Shown here: in pieces, positions 6,985 through 16,285 of the stretch
Layout: each line of letters begins with the position of its first letter
Numbering within the stretch: the first letter of the stretch is position 1
DNA from: Elioraea tepidiphila DSM 17972
GTDB lineage: Bacteria; Pseudomonadota; Alphaproteobacteria; Acetobacterales; Acetobacteraceae
Direction: 5' to 3'
NCBI RefSeq assembly: GCF_000378465.1
Contig: NZ_KB899915.1
Span: 118,577 to 182,576, forward strand
DNA length: 64,000 bases
Program-made: the position numbers and the translations under genes
Notes under the pieces: model-generated
Told to the model about the DNA's origin: nothing
Databases searched by the model: none
What the model saw: the letters and a program-made list of their open reading frames with translations, nothing else

Positions 6985-9503
6985 CCCTCGATCGGCTCCT
7001 CGTCGCCGAAGCCCAGCGATTGCGATGCCGGAACGTGGCTGAAATAGCGCCGCGCGATCGCATCGGACAGGGCGGCCACCGCAACGGCGAGCTCCCGCAG
7101 GCTGCGCGGCAGTCGCGACGCCTCCAGTGCCGGCTCCTCCGACGAGGCGACGCGCTCTACCATCGCCTCGACCTCGGCGCGGAGCCGCCCGGCCGCCATT
7201 GCCAGATCGCCTTCCGGAGCACCACCGACCTCGGCGAGCCGCGCCTCGACATTGCGGAGCTGATAGGCGAGCGCGCGCGGGTTCGACGCGTCCGCGAGCA
7301 CGAGGTCGAGCACGGGCCCGGGCTGCAGCACCGTCAGATAGCGGCTGCGATAGGTGATGACGCTGTCGCAGAGTTCGAGCGCGAGCCGAAGCCCGGCCTC
7401 GATGCGCTGGGGCGGCTGGTCGAGCGCGTGGGCGAGGTCGCGCGCGGTGTGCGCGGCGCGCTCGATGCGCCGGCCGAGATCGAGGAAGATCCAGCCGCCG
7501 CCGCGCACCATGTTCTCCGCCGCGATGCCGGAAAGGCCGGCCGAGAAGCGGATGATCGCCGCGGTCGCCGGCGCGAGCGCGTCGAAGCTGCGCGCACCGG
7601 CCGCCGCCGCCTCGCGCGCCTCGGCCGAGAGATGCGCGATCGTCGCCCACATGTCGCCGGTCAGCCGGTCGCGCACGGCGCGGGCGAGCCGGAACACCTG
7701 ATCGAACATCTGCATGACAGGCCGCTGCGGCCGGCATGACTCCATCAACGCGCGCGGCATCGCCTGACCATCCGGCGGCAGCGCGGCCGCCTCCTCGCTG
7801 ATCACGCCCGCCTCGGCGAGGCAGCGCGCGAGCGTGCGCAGCTCGACGATGTCGTGCGGCAGCAACCAGCCGCGCGTGAGCCGCGTCAGCATCGCGCGCA
7901 GGAGCCGTGCGGCGTTCTCGAGCCGCTCCACCTGCCGGCCGAGCCAGTAGAGATCGTCGGCCGCCCGGCTCGGCAGTTCGGCGGCGGTGCGGCGGATCGC
8001 GAGCGGCCCGAGCGGGACGAGCGGCACGCCGCCGATCTCGCCCTCCTCACCGGCCAGCACCCAGACGTCCTTGGCGACACCGCGCCGCGGCAGCCGCCCC
8101 GCCAGGCGGTCCGCCTCCTCGATCACGCGGGCAAGTCCGCCCGGCATCACGCGCCACGCGCCCGCTCCGTCGGCGAGCACGAACAGGCGCAGCACGATCG
8201 GTTTCGGCGCGAGTCCGCCCTCGCCGAGGGACGGAGCGGCCGAGGGTTGGATCGCGCGCGTCGCGGCATACGACCACGGCGCGGCGCGCACGCGATCGAG
8301 CAGCGATGCGAGCGCTGGCTCCGGCAGTTCGGCCATGGCTGTGGCGGGCATGGCGCCGTCCAGCGCCGGACGGATCAGCCAGCGCGCCGGATCGGCCTGC
8401 ACGGTGCGCAGCGACTCCGGCTCGCCGAGCCACAGCGTCGGCACGCTCTCCAGCAGCAGCCGCTCGCCGAGCAGGCGCTCGGCGAGGGCGGGCAGGAAGG
8501 CGGCAAGCGCAGGCGCCTCGGCGAGGTGGCTGCCGGGGTCGTTGACCACGCGCACGCCGCCCGCGCGCATCGCATCCAGCAGGCCGGCAACGCCGAGCGT
8601 GCTGTCGGGCGCCAGTTCCAGCGGATCGACCAGCCGTCCTTCGACCCGCCGCAGCAGCACATCGACGCGTTGCAGCCCCTTGAGCGTCTTGAGGAACACC
8701 TGCCCGTCGCGGGCGGTGAGGTCGGCGCCCTCGACCAGAACGCAGCCGAGTTCGCGCGCGAGGAACAGGTGCTCGAACCAGGTCTCGTGCGCCGTGCCCG
8801 CGGTGAGCAGGCCGATGCGCGGATTGTCCGCGCCCGGCGGGGCGAGGCGTTGCAGCGCGTCGGTCCAGAGTTCGAAGAACGGGCGCAGTTCGCGCACCTG
8901 CGAGATGCGAAATCCTTCCGGCATGGTGCGCGCGACCATGCGGCGGTTCTCGCGCGCGAAGCCGATGCCGTTCGGCGCGCCGGTGCGGTCGGCGAGCACG
9001 CGCCAGGTGCCGTCGGGGCCGCGGATCAGGTCGGCAGCGGCGAGATGCAGGCTCGCCGACGGCGGCGCGGGCGCGCGGCAGGGGCGGAGGAACGCAGGGT
9101 TGGGATACACCAGCGCCGGCGGCAGCACGCCCTCGGCGAGCAGGCGTTGCGGCCCGTAGAGGTCGGCGAGCAGCGCGGAGAGGAGACGGGCGCGTTGGGC
9201 AAGCCCCGATTCGAGGGCGGCGAACTCCTGTGCCGGCAGGACCATCGGCACGGGGTCGCAGCGCCAGGGCCGTTCGACCGCCATGCCGCCCGGGTCGGCG
9301 GGCAGGAGCGTGGTGATGCCTTCTTCTTCGAAGGCGCGGTCGAGGCGGAGCGCGCGGTCGGCGAGGCCACCCGGCGGCAGGCTCGCGAGCATCGCGGCGA
9401 CGTTGCGCCAGTGCGTCCTCAGCGCGCCGCGGCCGTCCACCATCTCGTCCCAGAAGGGCGGGTTGGGCAGGAGGAGCGGCGCGGCGGCGGAGTCGGAGAG
9501 CAT
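6981..9503 (-). CDS. Circularly permuted type 2 ATP-grasp / alpha-E fusion protein
   Basis: Protein of 840 aa with two parts. The N-terminal ~480 residues match the circularly permuted ATP-grasp family (conserved N-terminal NPPFWDEMVD and a later KTLKGLQRVDVLLRR segment); the remaining ~340 residues match the alpha-E helical domain (LYWLGRQVERLENAARLLRAML at its start). These are usually two adjacent genes; here they are one reading frame. Family literature proposes peptide or amide ligation linked to the transglutaminase encoded downstream. The function is not experimentally clear, so no gene symbol is given. The 5' flank holds a palindromic element at 9524-9647. Confidence 0.85.
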   Translation of the reverse strand: MLSDSAAAPLLLPNPPFWDEMVDGRGALRTHWRNVAAMLASLPPGGLADRALRLDRAFEEEGITTLLPADPGGMAVERPWRCDPVPMVLPAQEFAALESGLAQRARLLSALLADLYGPQRLLAEGVLPPALVYPNPAFLRPCRAPAPPSASLHLAAADLIRGPDGTWRVLADRTGAPNGIGFARENRRMVARTMPEGFRISQVRELRPFFELWTDALQRLAPPGADNPRIGLLTAGTAHETWFEHLFLARELGCVLVEGADLTARDGQVFLKTLKGLQRVDVLLRRVEGRLVDPLELAPDSTLGVAGLLDAMRAGGVRVVNDPGSHLAEAPALAAFLPALAERLLGERLLLESVPTLWLGEPESLRTVQADPARWLIRPALDGAMPATAMAELPEPALASLLDRVRAAPWSYAATRAIQPSAAPSLGEGGLAPKPIVLRLFVLADGAGAWRVMPGGLARVIEEADRLAGRLPRRGVAKDVWVLAGEEGEIGGVPLVPLGPLAIRRTAAELPSRAADDLYWLGRQVERLENAARLLRAMLTRLTRGWLLPHDIVELRTLARCLAEAGVISEEAAALPPDGQAMPRALMESCRPQRPVMQMFDQVFRLARAVRDRLTGDMWATIAHLSAEAREAAAAGARSFDALAPATAAIIRFSAGLSGIAAENMVRGGGWIFLDLGRRIERAAHTARDLAHALDQPPQRIEAGLRLALELCDSVITYRSRYLTVLQPGPVLDLVLADASNPRALAYQLRNVEARLAEVGGAPEGDLAMAAGRLRAEVEAMVERVASSEEPALEASRLPRSLRELAVAVAALSDAIARRYFSHVPASQSLGFGDEEPIEG

Positions 9504-9523
9504 GGAGGATCAGAGTAACAAAG

Positions 9524-9647
9524 CCGGGGGGCCGCAAGGCCCCCCGGCCCCCCCCTGGAGGGGCCCCCTCCCGTTGGTCGGGGGCCGCGTCGCGACCAAC
9601 GGGAGCGACGCCCTGACGGGGGGTGTGGGGGGCCAATGGCCCCCCAC
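9524..9647 (-). repeat. Compound palindromic element, complete copy 1
   Basis: Three nested GC hairpins fill the gap between two minus-strand genes. They are CCGGGGGGCC-GCAA-GGCCCCCCGG (9524-9547), a central pair of 13-nt arms CTCCCGTTGGTCG (9568-9580) and CGACCAACGGGAG (9593-9605), and GTGGGGGGCC-AAT-GGCCCCCCAC (9625-9647). Read on the minus strand, it begins 2 nt after the DppF-like stop codon. It is nearly colinear with the copies at 53332-53452 and 58415-58542. Here the downstream gene (start 9503) has its own ATG outside the element. Confidence 0.88.
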
Positions 9648-9649
9648 GC

Positions 9650-10672
9650 TCAGGTTCTTCCTTCCTCCACCGCGTGACACGCGACCTGCACATCTGCGAC
9701 CGTGCGCAAGCTTGGCACTTCCGCCTTGCAGCGCGCGTTGGCGAGCGGACAGCGCGGATGGAACGCGCAGCCGGGCGGCGGGTCGATCGGGCTCGGCACC
9801 TCGCCGCCCACCGGCGTGCGTGCGCGTCCGGTCATCTCCAGATCCGGAATCGCATCGAGCAGCATCCGCGTGTACGGATGCCGTGGCCGCGCGAACAGCG
9901 TCTCGCCCGGCGCGAGCTCGACGATGCGGCCCAGGTACATCACGCCGATGCGGTCCGACATGTGCCGCACCACCGCGAGATTGTGGCTGATGAACAGATA
10001 GGTCAGCCCGAGCTCGCGCTGGAGATCCTTCATCAGGTTCAGGATCTGCGCCTGCACCGAGACGTCGAGCGCGCTGGTCGGCTCGTCGCAGACCAGGAAC
10101 TCGGGCGTGGAGGAGAGCGCGCGCGCGATCGAGATGCGCTGGCGCTGACCGCCAGAGAACTCGTGCGGATACTTCTCGCCGTCCTTGGGGCTCAGCTTCA
10201 CCTGGCTCAGCAATTCTCCCACGCGCGCCTCGATCGCGGCGCGATCACGGATCAGGCCGAAGGCGCGGATCGGCTCGGCGATGATGTCGCGCACGCGCCA
10301 GCGCGGATTGAGCGAGGCGTACGGGTCCTGGAAGATCATCTGGATGCGCCTGCGCACCGGTGCCGCGACGGCGCGCGAGGTGAGGCTCGCCATGTCCAGG
10401 CCGTCGAAGCGGATGCGCCCGCGGCTCGGCGGATAGAGCCCGACGACCAGCCGCGCGACCGTCGTCTTGCCGCAGCCGGACTCGCCCACCAGCGACAGCG
10501 TCGTGCCCTTGGGGATGTCGAACGACACGCCCGCGACCGCCTTCAGGATGCGCTTGCGGTCGCCCTGCAAGACGCGGAACAGCCAGGGCTTGGAGACATC
10601 GAAGTCGCGCGCGAGATCCTCGACCTCGACCAGCGCCTTCGTCCTCACGGTCGCGGTCGCGTCAGGCGGCAT
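9650..10672 (-). CDS. Dipeptide/oligopeptide ABC transporter ATP-binding protein (DppF-like)
   Basis: ATPase of 340 aa, last gene of the peptide transporter operon. It has Walker A GESGCGKTT, signature FSGGQRQR, Walker B EFLVCDEPTSALD and the C-terminal oligopeptide/dipeptide extension with FHPRCPLA and further cysteines. An ATG at 10687 would give five more residues, but ATG 10672 is preferred because GAGG lies about 9 nt upstream while 10687 has no ribosome-binding site. Either start overlaps the DppD-like gene. It pairs with the DppD-like ATPase to drive import through the DppBC-like channel. Confidence 0.88.
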   Translation of the reverse strand: MPPDATATVRTKALVEVEDLARDFDVSKPWLFRVLQGDRKRILKAVAGVSFDIPKGTTLSLVGESGCGKTTVARLVVGLYPPSRGRIRFDGLDMASLTSRAVAAPVRRRIQMIFQDPYASLNPRWRVRDIIAEPIRAFGLIRDRAAIEARVGELLSQVKLSPKDGEKYPHEFSGGQRQRISIARALSSTPEFLVCDEPTSALDVSVQAQILNLMKDLQRELGLTYLFISHNLAVVRHMSDRIGVMYLGRIVELAPGETLFARPRHPYTRMLLDAIPDLEMTGRARTPVGGEVPSPIDPPPGCAFHPRCPLANARCKAEVPSLRTVADVQVACHAVEEGRT

Positions 10673-11657
10673 GGCCGAGCGCCTCATCGCGGCCGGGCGC
10701 GGCGTGCAGCCAGCAGGCAGCCAGGTTCGGTCCGTCGGTCTTCATCAGGTCGGGCCGCTCGGTGCGGCAGCGGTCGAACACCTTCGGGCAGCGCGGGTTG
10801 AACGCGCAGCCGCGCGGAATGTCGGTCAGCCGCGGCATCGAGCCCTCGATCTGCGTCAGTCGCTCGACCTTGTGCGAGAGCGAGGGGATCGAGCCCATCA
10901 ATCCGTCGGTGTAGGGATGGCGCGCGTGCTTCACCACCTCGCGCACCGGGCCGATCTCGGCGATGCGGCCGGCATACATCACCGCGACGCGGTCGGCCGT
11001 CTCGGCGATCACGCCCATGTCGTGCGTCACCAGCATGATCGCCGTGCCGTGCTCGCGGCAGAGGCGCTTCAGCAGCGCGATCACCTGCGCCTGGATCGAG
11101 ACGTCGAGCGCGGTGGTCGGCTCGTCCGCGATCACCAGCCGCGGCTCGGCGCAGAGCGCGAGCGCGATCACCACGCGCTGGCGCATCCCGCCCGAGAACT
11201 GGTGCGGATAGGCGTCGATCCGCTGCGCCGCGCCGGGAATGCCGACATCCTCCAGCCAGCGGATCGCGCGCGCGCGCGCCTCCTTGTCGCCGATGCCGAG
11301 ATGGGTCTGCATCGTCTCCACGAGCTGATGGCCGATCGTGTAGAGCGGGTTGAGCGTGGTCAGCGGGTCCTGGAAGATCGCGCCGATCTCCTTGCCCCGG
11401 ACATGGCGCATCTCCTCGAGCGGGATGTTGTCGATGCGCCGCCCGTTCAGGATCACCTGCCCGCCCGCGATGCGGCCCGGCGGCTCGATAAGGCGGATGA
11501 TCGAGACGCCGGTGATCGACTTGCCCGCGCCGGACTCGCCGACCACGCCGAGCACCTCGCCCTCGTCGATGTGGAACGACACGTCGTCCACGGCAACCAG
11601 CGTGCCGCGGCGCGTCGGGAACTCGACACGAAGGTTCTTGACCTCGAGCAGGGGCAT
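10662..11657 (-). CDS. Dipeptide/oligopeptide ABC transporter ATP-binding protein (DppD-like)
   Basis: ATPase of 331 aa. Walker A GESGAGKS (40-47), signature FSGGMRQR, Walker B LVIADEPTTALD and a C-terminal FNPRCPKVFDRC segment of the oligopeptide-transporter ATPase family are visible. It lies 10 nt downstream of the DppC-like permease gene and overlaps the second ATPase gene, so the five genes form one leftward operon. Its partner in the ATPase heterodimer is the 9650-10672 product. Confidence 0.88.
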   Translation of the reverse strand: MPLLEVKNLRVEFPTRRGTLVAVDDVSFHIDEGEVLGVVGESGAGKSITGVSIIRLIEPPGRIAGGQVILNGRRIDNIPLEEMRHVRGKEIGAIFQDPLTTLNPLYTIGHQLVETMQTHLGIGDKEARARAIRWLEDVGIPGAAQRIDAYPHQFSGGMRQRVVIALALCAEPRLVIADEPTTALDVSIQAQVIALLKRLCREHGTAIMLVTHDMGVIAETADRVAVMYAGRIAEIGPVREVVKHARHPYTDGLMGSIPSLSHKVERLTQIEGSMPRLTDIPRGCAFNPRCPKVFDRCRTERPDLMKTDGPNLAACWLHAAPGRDEALGHAA

Positions 11658-11667
11658 CGCGCGGGCC

Positions 11668-12597
11668 TCAGCGCAGTTTCGGGTTCAGGGCGTCGCGCAG
11701 CCAGTCGCCCAGCAGGTTGACCGACAGCACCATCACCGCGAGCGTGATGCCGGGGAACAGGGTGATCCACCACTCGCCCGAGAACAGGAAGTCGTTGCCG
11801 ATCCGGATGAGCGTGCCGAGCGAAGGCTGGGTCGGCGGCACGCCGACGCCGAGGAACGACAGCGTCGCCTCGGCCAGGATCGCGAAGCCCAGATTGAGGG
11901 TCGCGATCACCAGCACCGGCCCCATCACGTTCGGCAGCACGTGGCTGACCATGATGCGCACCGGCGAGAGGCCGATCACGCGCGCGGCCATCACGTATTC
12001 CTTGTTCTTCTCGACCAGCGTCGAGCCGCGCACGGTGCGCGCGAACTGCACCCAGTTGGAAATGCCGATCGCGAAGATCACCACCCAGAGCGCGATCTGG
12101 TCGTGCAGCTCGCGCGGCAGCATGGCCCGCACCAGGCCGTCGATCAGCAGCGCGACCAGGATCGAGGGGAAGGTGAGCTGGATGTCGGCGATGCGCATGA
12201 GCACCGCGTCCGTCGTGCCGCCGAGATAGCCGGCGATCAGGCCGAGCGAGATGCCAAGGGTCATTGAGAACAGCACGGAGGCGAAGCCGACGAACAGGCT
12301 GATGCGCGCGCCATGCATGATGGTGGAGAGCACGTCGCGGCCCTGATCGTCGGTGCCGAGCAGGAAGCGCCAGTTCCCCTCCTCGAGCCAGACGGGCGGG
12401 GTGAAGGCGTCCAGCAGATCGAGCGTGGCGAGGTTGAACGGATCGTGCGGCGCGATCCAGGGCGCGAGGAGCGCGGACAGGATCATCGTCAGCGCGACCA
12501 CCGCCGAGACGACGACGACCGGCGAGCGCGTGAAGGACCACCAGAGATCGGAGTCGAACACGCGCGAGAGGCCACGGGCCGGGGCGAAGGCGGCCAT
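11668..12597 (-). CDS. Peptide ABC transporter permease (DppC-like)
   Basis: Permease of 309 aa. After a cytoplasmic N-terminus comes a first helix (VVVVSAVVALTMILSALLAPWI), a periplasmic loop with the family motif LLGTDDQGRDVLS, and then the permease core with AARVIGLSPVRIMVSHVLPN as the EAA loop. These are hallmarks of the OppC/DppC family. It starts 4 nt after the DppB-like stop codon. The substrate could be di- or oligopeptides, nickel or glutathione; sequence alone does not decide. Confidence 0.87.
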   Translation of the reverse strand: MAAFAPARGLSRVFDSDLWWSFTRSPVVVVSAVVALTMILSALLAPWIAPHDPFNLATLDLLDAFTPPVWLEEGNWRFLLGTDDQGRDVLSTIMHGARISLFVGFASVLFSMTLGISLGLIAGYLGGTTDAVLMRIADIQLTFPSILVALLIDGLVRAMLPRELHDQIALWVVIFAIGISNWVQFARTVRGSTLVEKNKEYVMAARVIGLSPVRIMVSHVLPNVMGPVLVIATLNLGFAILAEATLSFLGVGVPPTQPSLGTLIRIGNDFLFSGEWWITLFPGITLAVMVLSVNLLGDWLRDALNPKLR

Positions 12598-12601
12598 CGT
12601 C

Positions 12602-13588
12602 TCAGCGCCCTCCGGCCGCGCGGAGCCCGCCGCGCAGCCGCGGATCCACCGCGTAGTAGAGCAGGTCGACGATCAGGTTGATGATGACGAACAGCAGCGC
12701 GATCAGCAGCAGATAGGCGGCCATGATCGGGATGTCGGCGTTCGCCACCGCCTGGATGAACAGCAGCCCCATGCCCGGCCACTGGAACACCGTCTCGGTG
12801 ACGATCGCGAAGGCGATGATGGCGCCGAGCTGCAAGCCGGTGATGGTGATCACGGGCACGAGCGTGTTCTTGAGCGCGTGGCCGAAATGCACGGCGCGGT
12901 TCGAGAGTCCGCGCGCGCGGGCGAACTTGATGTAGTCGGTGCGCAGCACCTCCAGCATCTCGCTGCGCACGAGGCGCATGATCAGCGTCATCTGGAACAG
13001 GCCGAGCGTGATCGAGGGAAGGATCAGCGCGCGCAGGCCGGAGACGGTCAGGAACCCCGTCGTCCACCAGCCGATCGCCACCGTCTCGCCGCGGCCGAAG
13101 GAGGGCAGCACGCCCAGGATCACGGCGAAGACGAGGATGAGCAGGATGCCGATCAGGAAGGTCGGCAGCGAGACGCCGATCAGCGAGATCGTCAGGAAGA
13201 AGCGGCTGAGCCAGGAGTCGCGGTAGAGGCCGGTATACACCCCCATCGGCACGCCGATCGCGAGCGCGAGGAAGGCGGCCGTGAAGGAGAGCTCCAGCGT
13301 CGCCGGCATGCGCTCCAGGATCAGGTCGGAGACGGGGCGGGCGAGCCGGTAGGAGAGGCCGAACTCGAACTGGACCGCATTGTGCAGGAACTCGATGAAC
13401 TGGATGAAGAAGGGTTGATCCAGGCCGAGTTCGCGCACCAGCGCCTCGCGCTGCGCCTCTGTGTAGTCCTGGCCGAGCATGATCGTCACCGGATCGCCGA
13501 CATAGGCGAACATGGCGAAACTGATCAGGCTGACCGTCAGCATCACGGGAATGGCCTGGAGCAGGCGCGAGACGATGAAGGCGAACAT
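12602..13588 (-). CDS. Peptide ABC transporter permease (DppB-like)
   Basis: Permease of 328 aa starting with the typical N-terminal helix (FIVSRLLQAIPVMLTVSLISF). The EAA-like loop around FARARGLSNRAVHFGHALKN and the C-terminal helices match OppB/DppB proteins. It lies 149 nt downstream of the binding-protein gene, and that gap holds a pair of GC hairpins (13626-13712) that could lower expression of the membrane genes relative to the binding protein. Together with the DppC-like product it forms the transmembrane channel. Confidence 0.87.
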   Translation of the reverse strand: MFAFIVSRLLQAIPVMLTVSLISFAMFAYVGDPVTIMLGQDYTEAQREALVRELGLDQPFFIQFIEFLHNAVQFEFGLSYRLARPVSDLILERMPATLELSFTAAFLALAIGVPMGVYTGLYRDSWLSRFFLTISLIGVSLPTFLIGILLILVFAVILGVLPSFGRGETVAIGWWTTGFLTVSGLRALILPSITLGLFQMTLIMRLVRSEMLEVLRTDYIKFARARGLSNRAVHFGHALKNTLVPVITITGLQLGAIIAFAIVTETVFQWPGMGLLFIQAVANADIPIMAAYLLLIALLFVIINLIVDLLYYAVDPRLRGGLRAAGGR

Positions 13589-13625
13589 GGGTCGTTACTG
13601 TACCGTCCTGGAAGGACCCTCACCC

Positions 13626-13712
13626 TGACCCTCTCCCGCGCGGCGGGAGGGGGAACCGGGGGGCCACGCGGCGTCCCCTCTCCCGCGCGGGTGGGAGAGG
13701 GGGCGCGGCAAG
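13626..13712. repeat. Tandem GC hairpins between binding protein and permease genes
   Basis: Two similar hairpins follow each other: CTCTCCCGCG/CGGCGGGAG near 13631-13650 and CTCTCCCGCGCGGGTGGGAGAG around 13678-13700. This CTCTCCCGC...GGGAGAG type is common intergenic repeat DNA in GC-rich proteobacteria. It differs in sequence from the CGTTGGTCG element family elsewhere in the window. It lies in the operon, 3' of the binding-protein gene, where mRNA 3'-end stabilisation is a plausible role. Confidence 0.65.
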
Positions 13713-13737
13713 GGAAGCGGCGACACCGCGCCGCCGC

Positions 13738-15327
13738 TCAGTTCACCTTCGCCCAGCGCCAATAGGGCTGGTTGTTCGCCATGTGCGGGATCGACACGGT
13801 CGAGCGCATCGCCCACGGGATCATCTGGTGGTGCAGCGGGATATGCGGCACGTCCTCGCGGTAGATGCGCATCGCCTCATGGATCGCGGCGGTGCGCTTC
13901 TCCGGATCCCCCTCGTTCTTGATGATCCGGGTCAGCTCGTCCATGCGCGGGTTGGAGTAGTTGCCGTAGTTCCAGATGCCGTTCCCCGGCTCGCCGTCCT
14001 TCGACGCGAGCAGAGACTGGATCGAGTAGAGCGCATCGAGCGTCGGCACGCCCCAGCCCAGCAGGTAGATCGAGGTGTCCTCGCGCTGGATCTTGGGGAA
14101 GAAGTTGGCGAGCGGCATGGCGTTCAGTCGTGTCGTGACACCGACCCGCGTCCACATCGCCGCGACCGCCTGACAGATGGCCTCGTCGTTGATGTAGCGG
14201 TTGTTCGGGCAGTCGAGCGTGACCTCGAAGCCCTGCGGATACCCTGCCTCGGCGAGCAGGGCGCGCGCGCGATCGGCGTTGAAGGGCAGGCGCACATCCT
14301 GCTCCTTCGAGTAGCCGTTCACCTGCGGCGGGAACAGCGTGCCGGTGACGATCGCGTTGCCGCGCATCACGCGCGAGCGGATCGCCTCGATGTCGATCGC
14401 GTGATAGAGCGCCTGGCGCACCCGCAGGTCCTTGAACGGGTTCTTCCCCTTCACGTTGCTGTAGAGAAGCTCGTCGCGCTTCACGTCCATCGCGAAGAAG
14501 ATGGTGCGCACCTCCGGCCCCTCCAGCACGGTGACGCCGGGGGCGCGACGGAGCCGTTCGAGGTCCTGCAACGGCGGGTCGAGCACGAAATCGACCTCTC
14601 CCGACAGCAGCGCGGCGATGCGCGTCGCATCCGAGGTGATCGGGCGATAGATGATCTCGGTGACGTTGCCGTCGTTGCCGGGCTCCTTCCAGCCCCACCA
14701 GTCGTCATTGCGGACCAGGACCGTGCGCACATCGGGCTCGCGGATCGACAGCCGATAGGCGCCGGTGCCGTTGGTGTTGCGCACGGTATGCGTCTCCTCG
14801 CGCGCACGCGTGTTCTGCGGCTGGCGGACGTTGTTCGCCTCCGACCACTCCTTGTCCATGATGTACACGGAGGCGAACTTGTTCGGCAGGATCGGATCGG
14901 GAATCTTGGTGACGATCTCGACTGTGTGGTCATCGACCTTCACCACCTCGGCGACGGTATCGACGAAGATGCCGTAGTTGCTGGTCGGCGCGAGCGCGCG
15001 CTGGATCGAGAACACCACGTCATCGGCGTTGAAGTCGTTGCCGTTGTGGAACCTGACCCCGCGGCGCAGCTCGAAGCGCCAGCGCGTCGGCTCGACCTGG
15101 CGCCAGGAGGTCGCGAGCCCCGGCTGCAGGCCAAGGTTGCGGTCGCGCATGATCAGCGCGTCATAGATCTGCTGCAGCACCATCGTCACGGTGCCGAGGT
15201 TCTGCGAATGCGGGTCCATCGTGTTCGGGTCGCCCGAGGCAGCCCAGCGCACCGTGCGCGCATCGGCATGCGCGATCGAGCCCAGCAACGCGGCCGCAGC
15301 CGCGGCGGCCAGGAGATGCACTCTCAT
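13738..15327 (-). CDS. Peptide ABC transporter substrate-binding protein (DppA/OppA-like)
   Basis: Extracytoplasmic binding protein of 529 aa, SBP family 5. A Sec signal peptide (MRVHLLAAAAAAALLG...AHA) precedes the mature sequence, which has the family hallmarks SGDPNTMDPHSQN, RRGVRFHNGNDFNADDVVFS and a long lobe-II region. The open frame continues upstream, but ATG 15327 is chosen for the signal peptide and the GGGAGACCGACC just upstream. It is the first gene of the leftward operon 15327-9650. It is divergent from the Crp/Fnr gene, 150 nt away, so the two may share regulatory DNA. Confidence 0.88.
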   Translation of the reverse strand: MRVHLLAAAAAAALLGSIAHADARTVRWAASGDPNTMDPHSQNLGTVTMVLQQIYDALIMRDRNLGLQPGLATSWRQVEPTRWRFELRRGVRFHNGNDFNADDVVFSIQRALAPTSNYGIFVDTVAEVVKVDDHTVEIVTKIPDPILPNKFASVYIMDKEWSEANNVRQPQNTRAREETHTVRNTNGTGAYRLSIREPDVRTVLVRNDDWWGWKEPGNDGNVTEIIYRPITSDATRIAALLSGEVDFVLDPPLQDLERLRRAPGVTVLEGPEVRTIFFAMDVKRDELLYSNVKGKNPFKDLRVRQALYHAIDIEAIRSRVMRGNAIVTGTLFPPQVNGYSKEQDVRLPFNADRARALLAEAGYPQGFEVTLDCPNNRYINDEAICQAVAAMWTRVGVTTRLNAMPLANFFPKIQREDTSIYLLGWGVPTLDALYSIQSLLASKDGEPGNGIWNYGNYSNPRMDELTRIIKNEGDPEKRTAAIHEAMRIYREDVPHIPLHHQMIPWAMRSTVSIPHMANNQPYWRWAKVN

Positions 15328-15439
15328 CGGTCGGTCTCCCAGATGCGGGGGCGGTTGCGTCCGCCCGGATCGGCCAAACCTAGCGGAACGCCGCGTCCGG
15401 CAGAAGCCGTCGCTTGGCGGGGTGCCTGCGGCGCCCGCT

Positions 15440-15452
15440 CTTGCTATGCAAG
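15440..15452. promoter_or_regulatory. Short dyad upstream of the Crp/Fnr gene
   Basis: CTTGC-TAT-GCAAG is a perfect 5-bp dyad with a 3-nt centre, 25 nt before the GTG start of the regulator gene and within the divergent intergenic region. It contains a TATGCA that could also act as a -10 box. It is shorter than a canonical CRP or FNR site, so autoregulation is only a suggestion. Confidence 0.3.
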
Positions 15453-15477
15453 GCGCGCCGGGTCGAGAGGAGAGGTC

Positions 15478-16182
15478 GTGGCGCGCGAGGAGCAGGGGCA
15501 GTCTCCCGGGGCGGATGCCCGGATCGAGGTGCTGGCGAAGAACCCGCTGTTCGGCCGATTGCCGGCCGAGGACATCGCCCGGCTGGCGGGCTATGCGCAT
15601 GTGCGGCCGATGCGGCGGGGCGAGACGCTGTTCCGCCGCGGCGACCCGGGGGCCGGGCTGCTGGCCGTCCTGCAAGGCAAGGTCCGGGTCGTGCTGCCGT
15701 CGGACGACGGCAAGGACATCGTGCTGAACACCATCCGCGCCGGCGAGGTGGTCGGCGAGATGGCGCTGCTGGACGGGCGGCCGCGCTCGGCCGATGCGGT
15801 CGCGCTGACCGACGGGCGGATCATGACGCTGGATCGGCGCGAGGTGCTGCCGTTGCTGGAGGCGCATCCGAAGCTCGCGCTGGCGGTGATCGAGGTGCTG
15901 TGCGATCGGCTGCGGCGCACCTCGACGCAGGTCGAGGAGCTGATGTTCCAGCCGCTGGAGGTGCGGCTCGCGCGCGCGCTGCTGCGTCTGGCGGCGGCGC
16001 AGCGGCTGGCCTCCGTCGCGATCACGCAGAAGGAGCTGGCCGAGGTGGTGGGTGCCAGCCGCGAGAGCGTGAACCGGCTGCTCAAGGCGTGGGAGGCGGA
16101 GGGGACGGTGTCGCTGATCCCCGGCCGGGTGACCATCCGCAACGCGGCGGCCATGCATACGCTGGCACGGGAGACCGAGTGA
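15478..16182 (+). CDS. Crp/Fnr family transcriptional regulator
   Basis: Regulator of 234 aa. The N-terminal ~130 residues form a cyclic-nucleotide-binding-like beta barrel ([20 protein letters not shown]...[21 protein letters not shown]), and the C-terminus has a winged HTH whose recognition helix is [17 protein letters not shown]. No N-terminal cysteine cluster is present, so it is not an oxygen-sensing Fnr with a 4Fe-4S centre. The start is GTG 15478, preceded by GAGAGGAGAGG. It is divergent from the peptide transporter operon, a possible target. Confidence 0.87.
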   Translation: MAREEQGQSPGADARIEVLAKNPLFGRLPAEDIARLAGYAHVRPMRRGETLFRRGDPGAGLLAVLQGKVRVVLPSDDGKDIVLNTIRAGEVVGEMALLDGRPRSADAVALTDGRIMTLDRREVLPLLEAHPKLALAVIEVLCDRLRRTSTQVEELMFQPLEVRLARALLRLAAAQRLASVAITQKELAEVVGASRESVNRLLKAWEAEGTVSLIPGRVTIRNAAAMHTLARETE

Positions 16183-16198
16183 GTCCCCGGCGGCCGCA

Positions 16199-16263
16199 CG
16201 GCCCCCGACCAACGGGAGGGGGCCCCAGGCGCAGGGGGTCCGGGGGACCAGCGTGGTCCCCCG
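16199..16263 (+). repeat. Compound palindromic element, 3' half
   Basis: This partial copy has only the right central arm CGACCAACGGGAG, a GGGGGTCC spacer and one terminal hairpin CGGGGGACCA-GCG-TGGTCCCCCG (16241-16263). It starts 16 nt after the Crp/Fnr stop codon and runs in the same orientation as that gene, like the other copies. The left half of the element is missing. Confidence 0.75.
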
Positions 16264-16285
16264 GCGTGTTCGCTATAGTCCGTCG

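Noticed and set aside
13783..16182. Single 799-codon frame ending in the Crp/Fnr gene
   Set aside because: Only the last 234 codons match a family; the upstream part is antisense to the peptide-binding protein. GTG 15478 with GAGAGGAGAGG is the real start.
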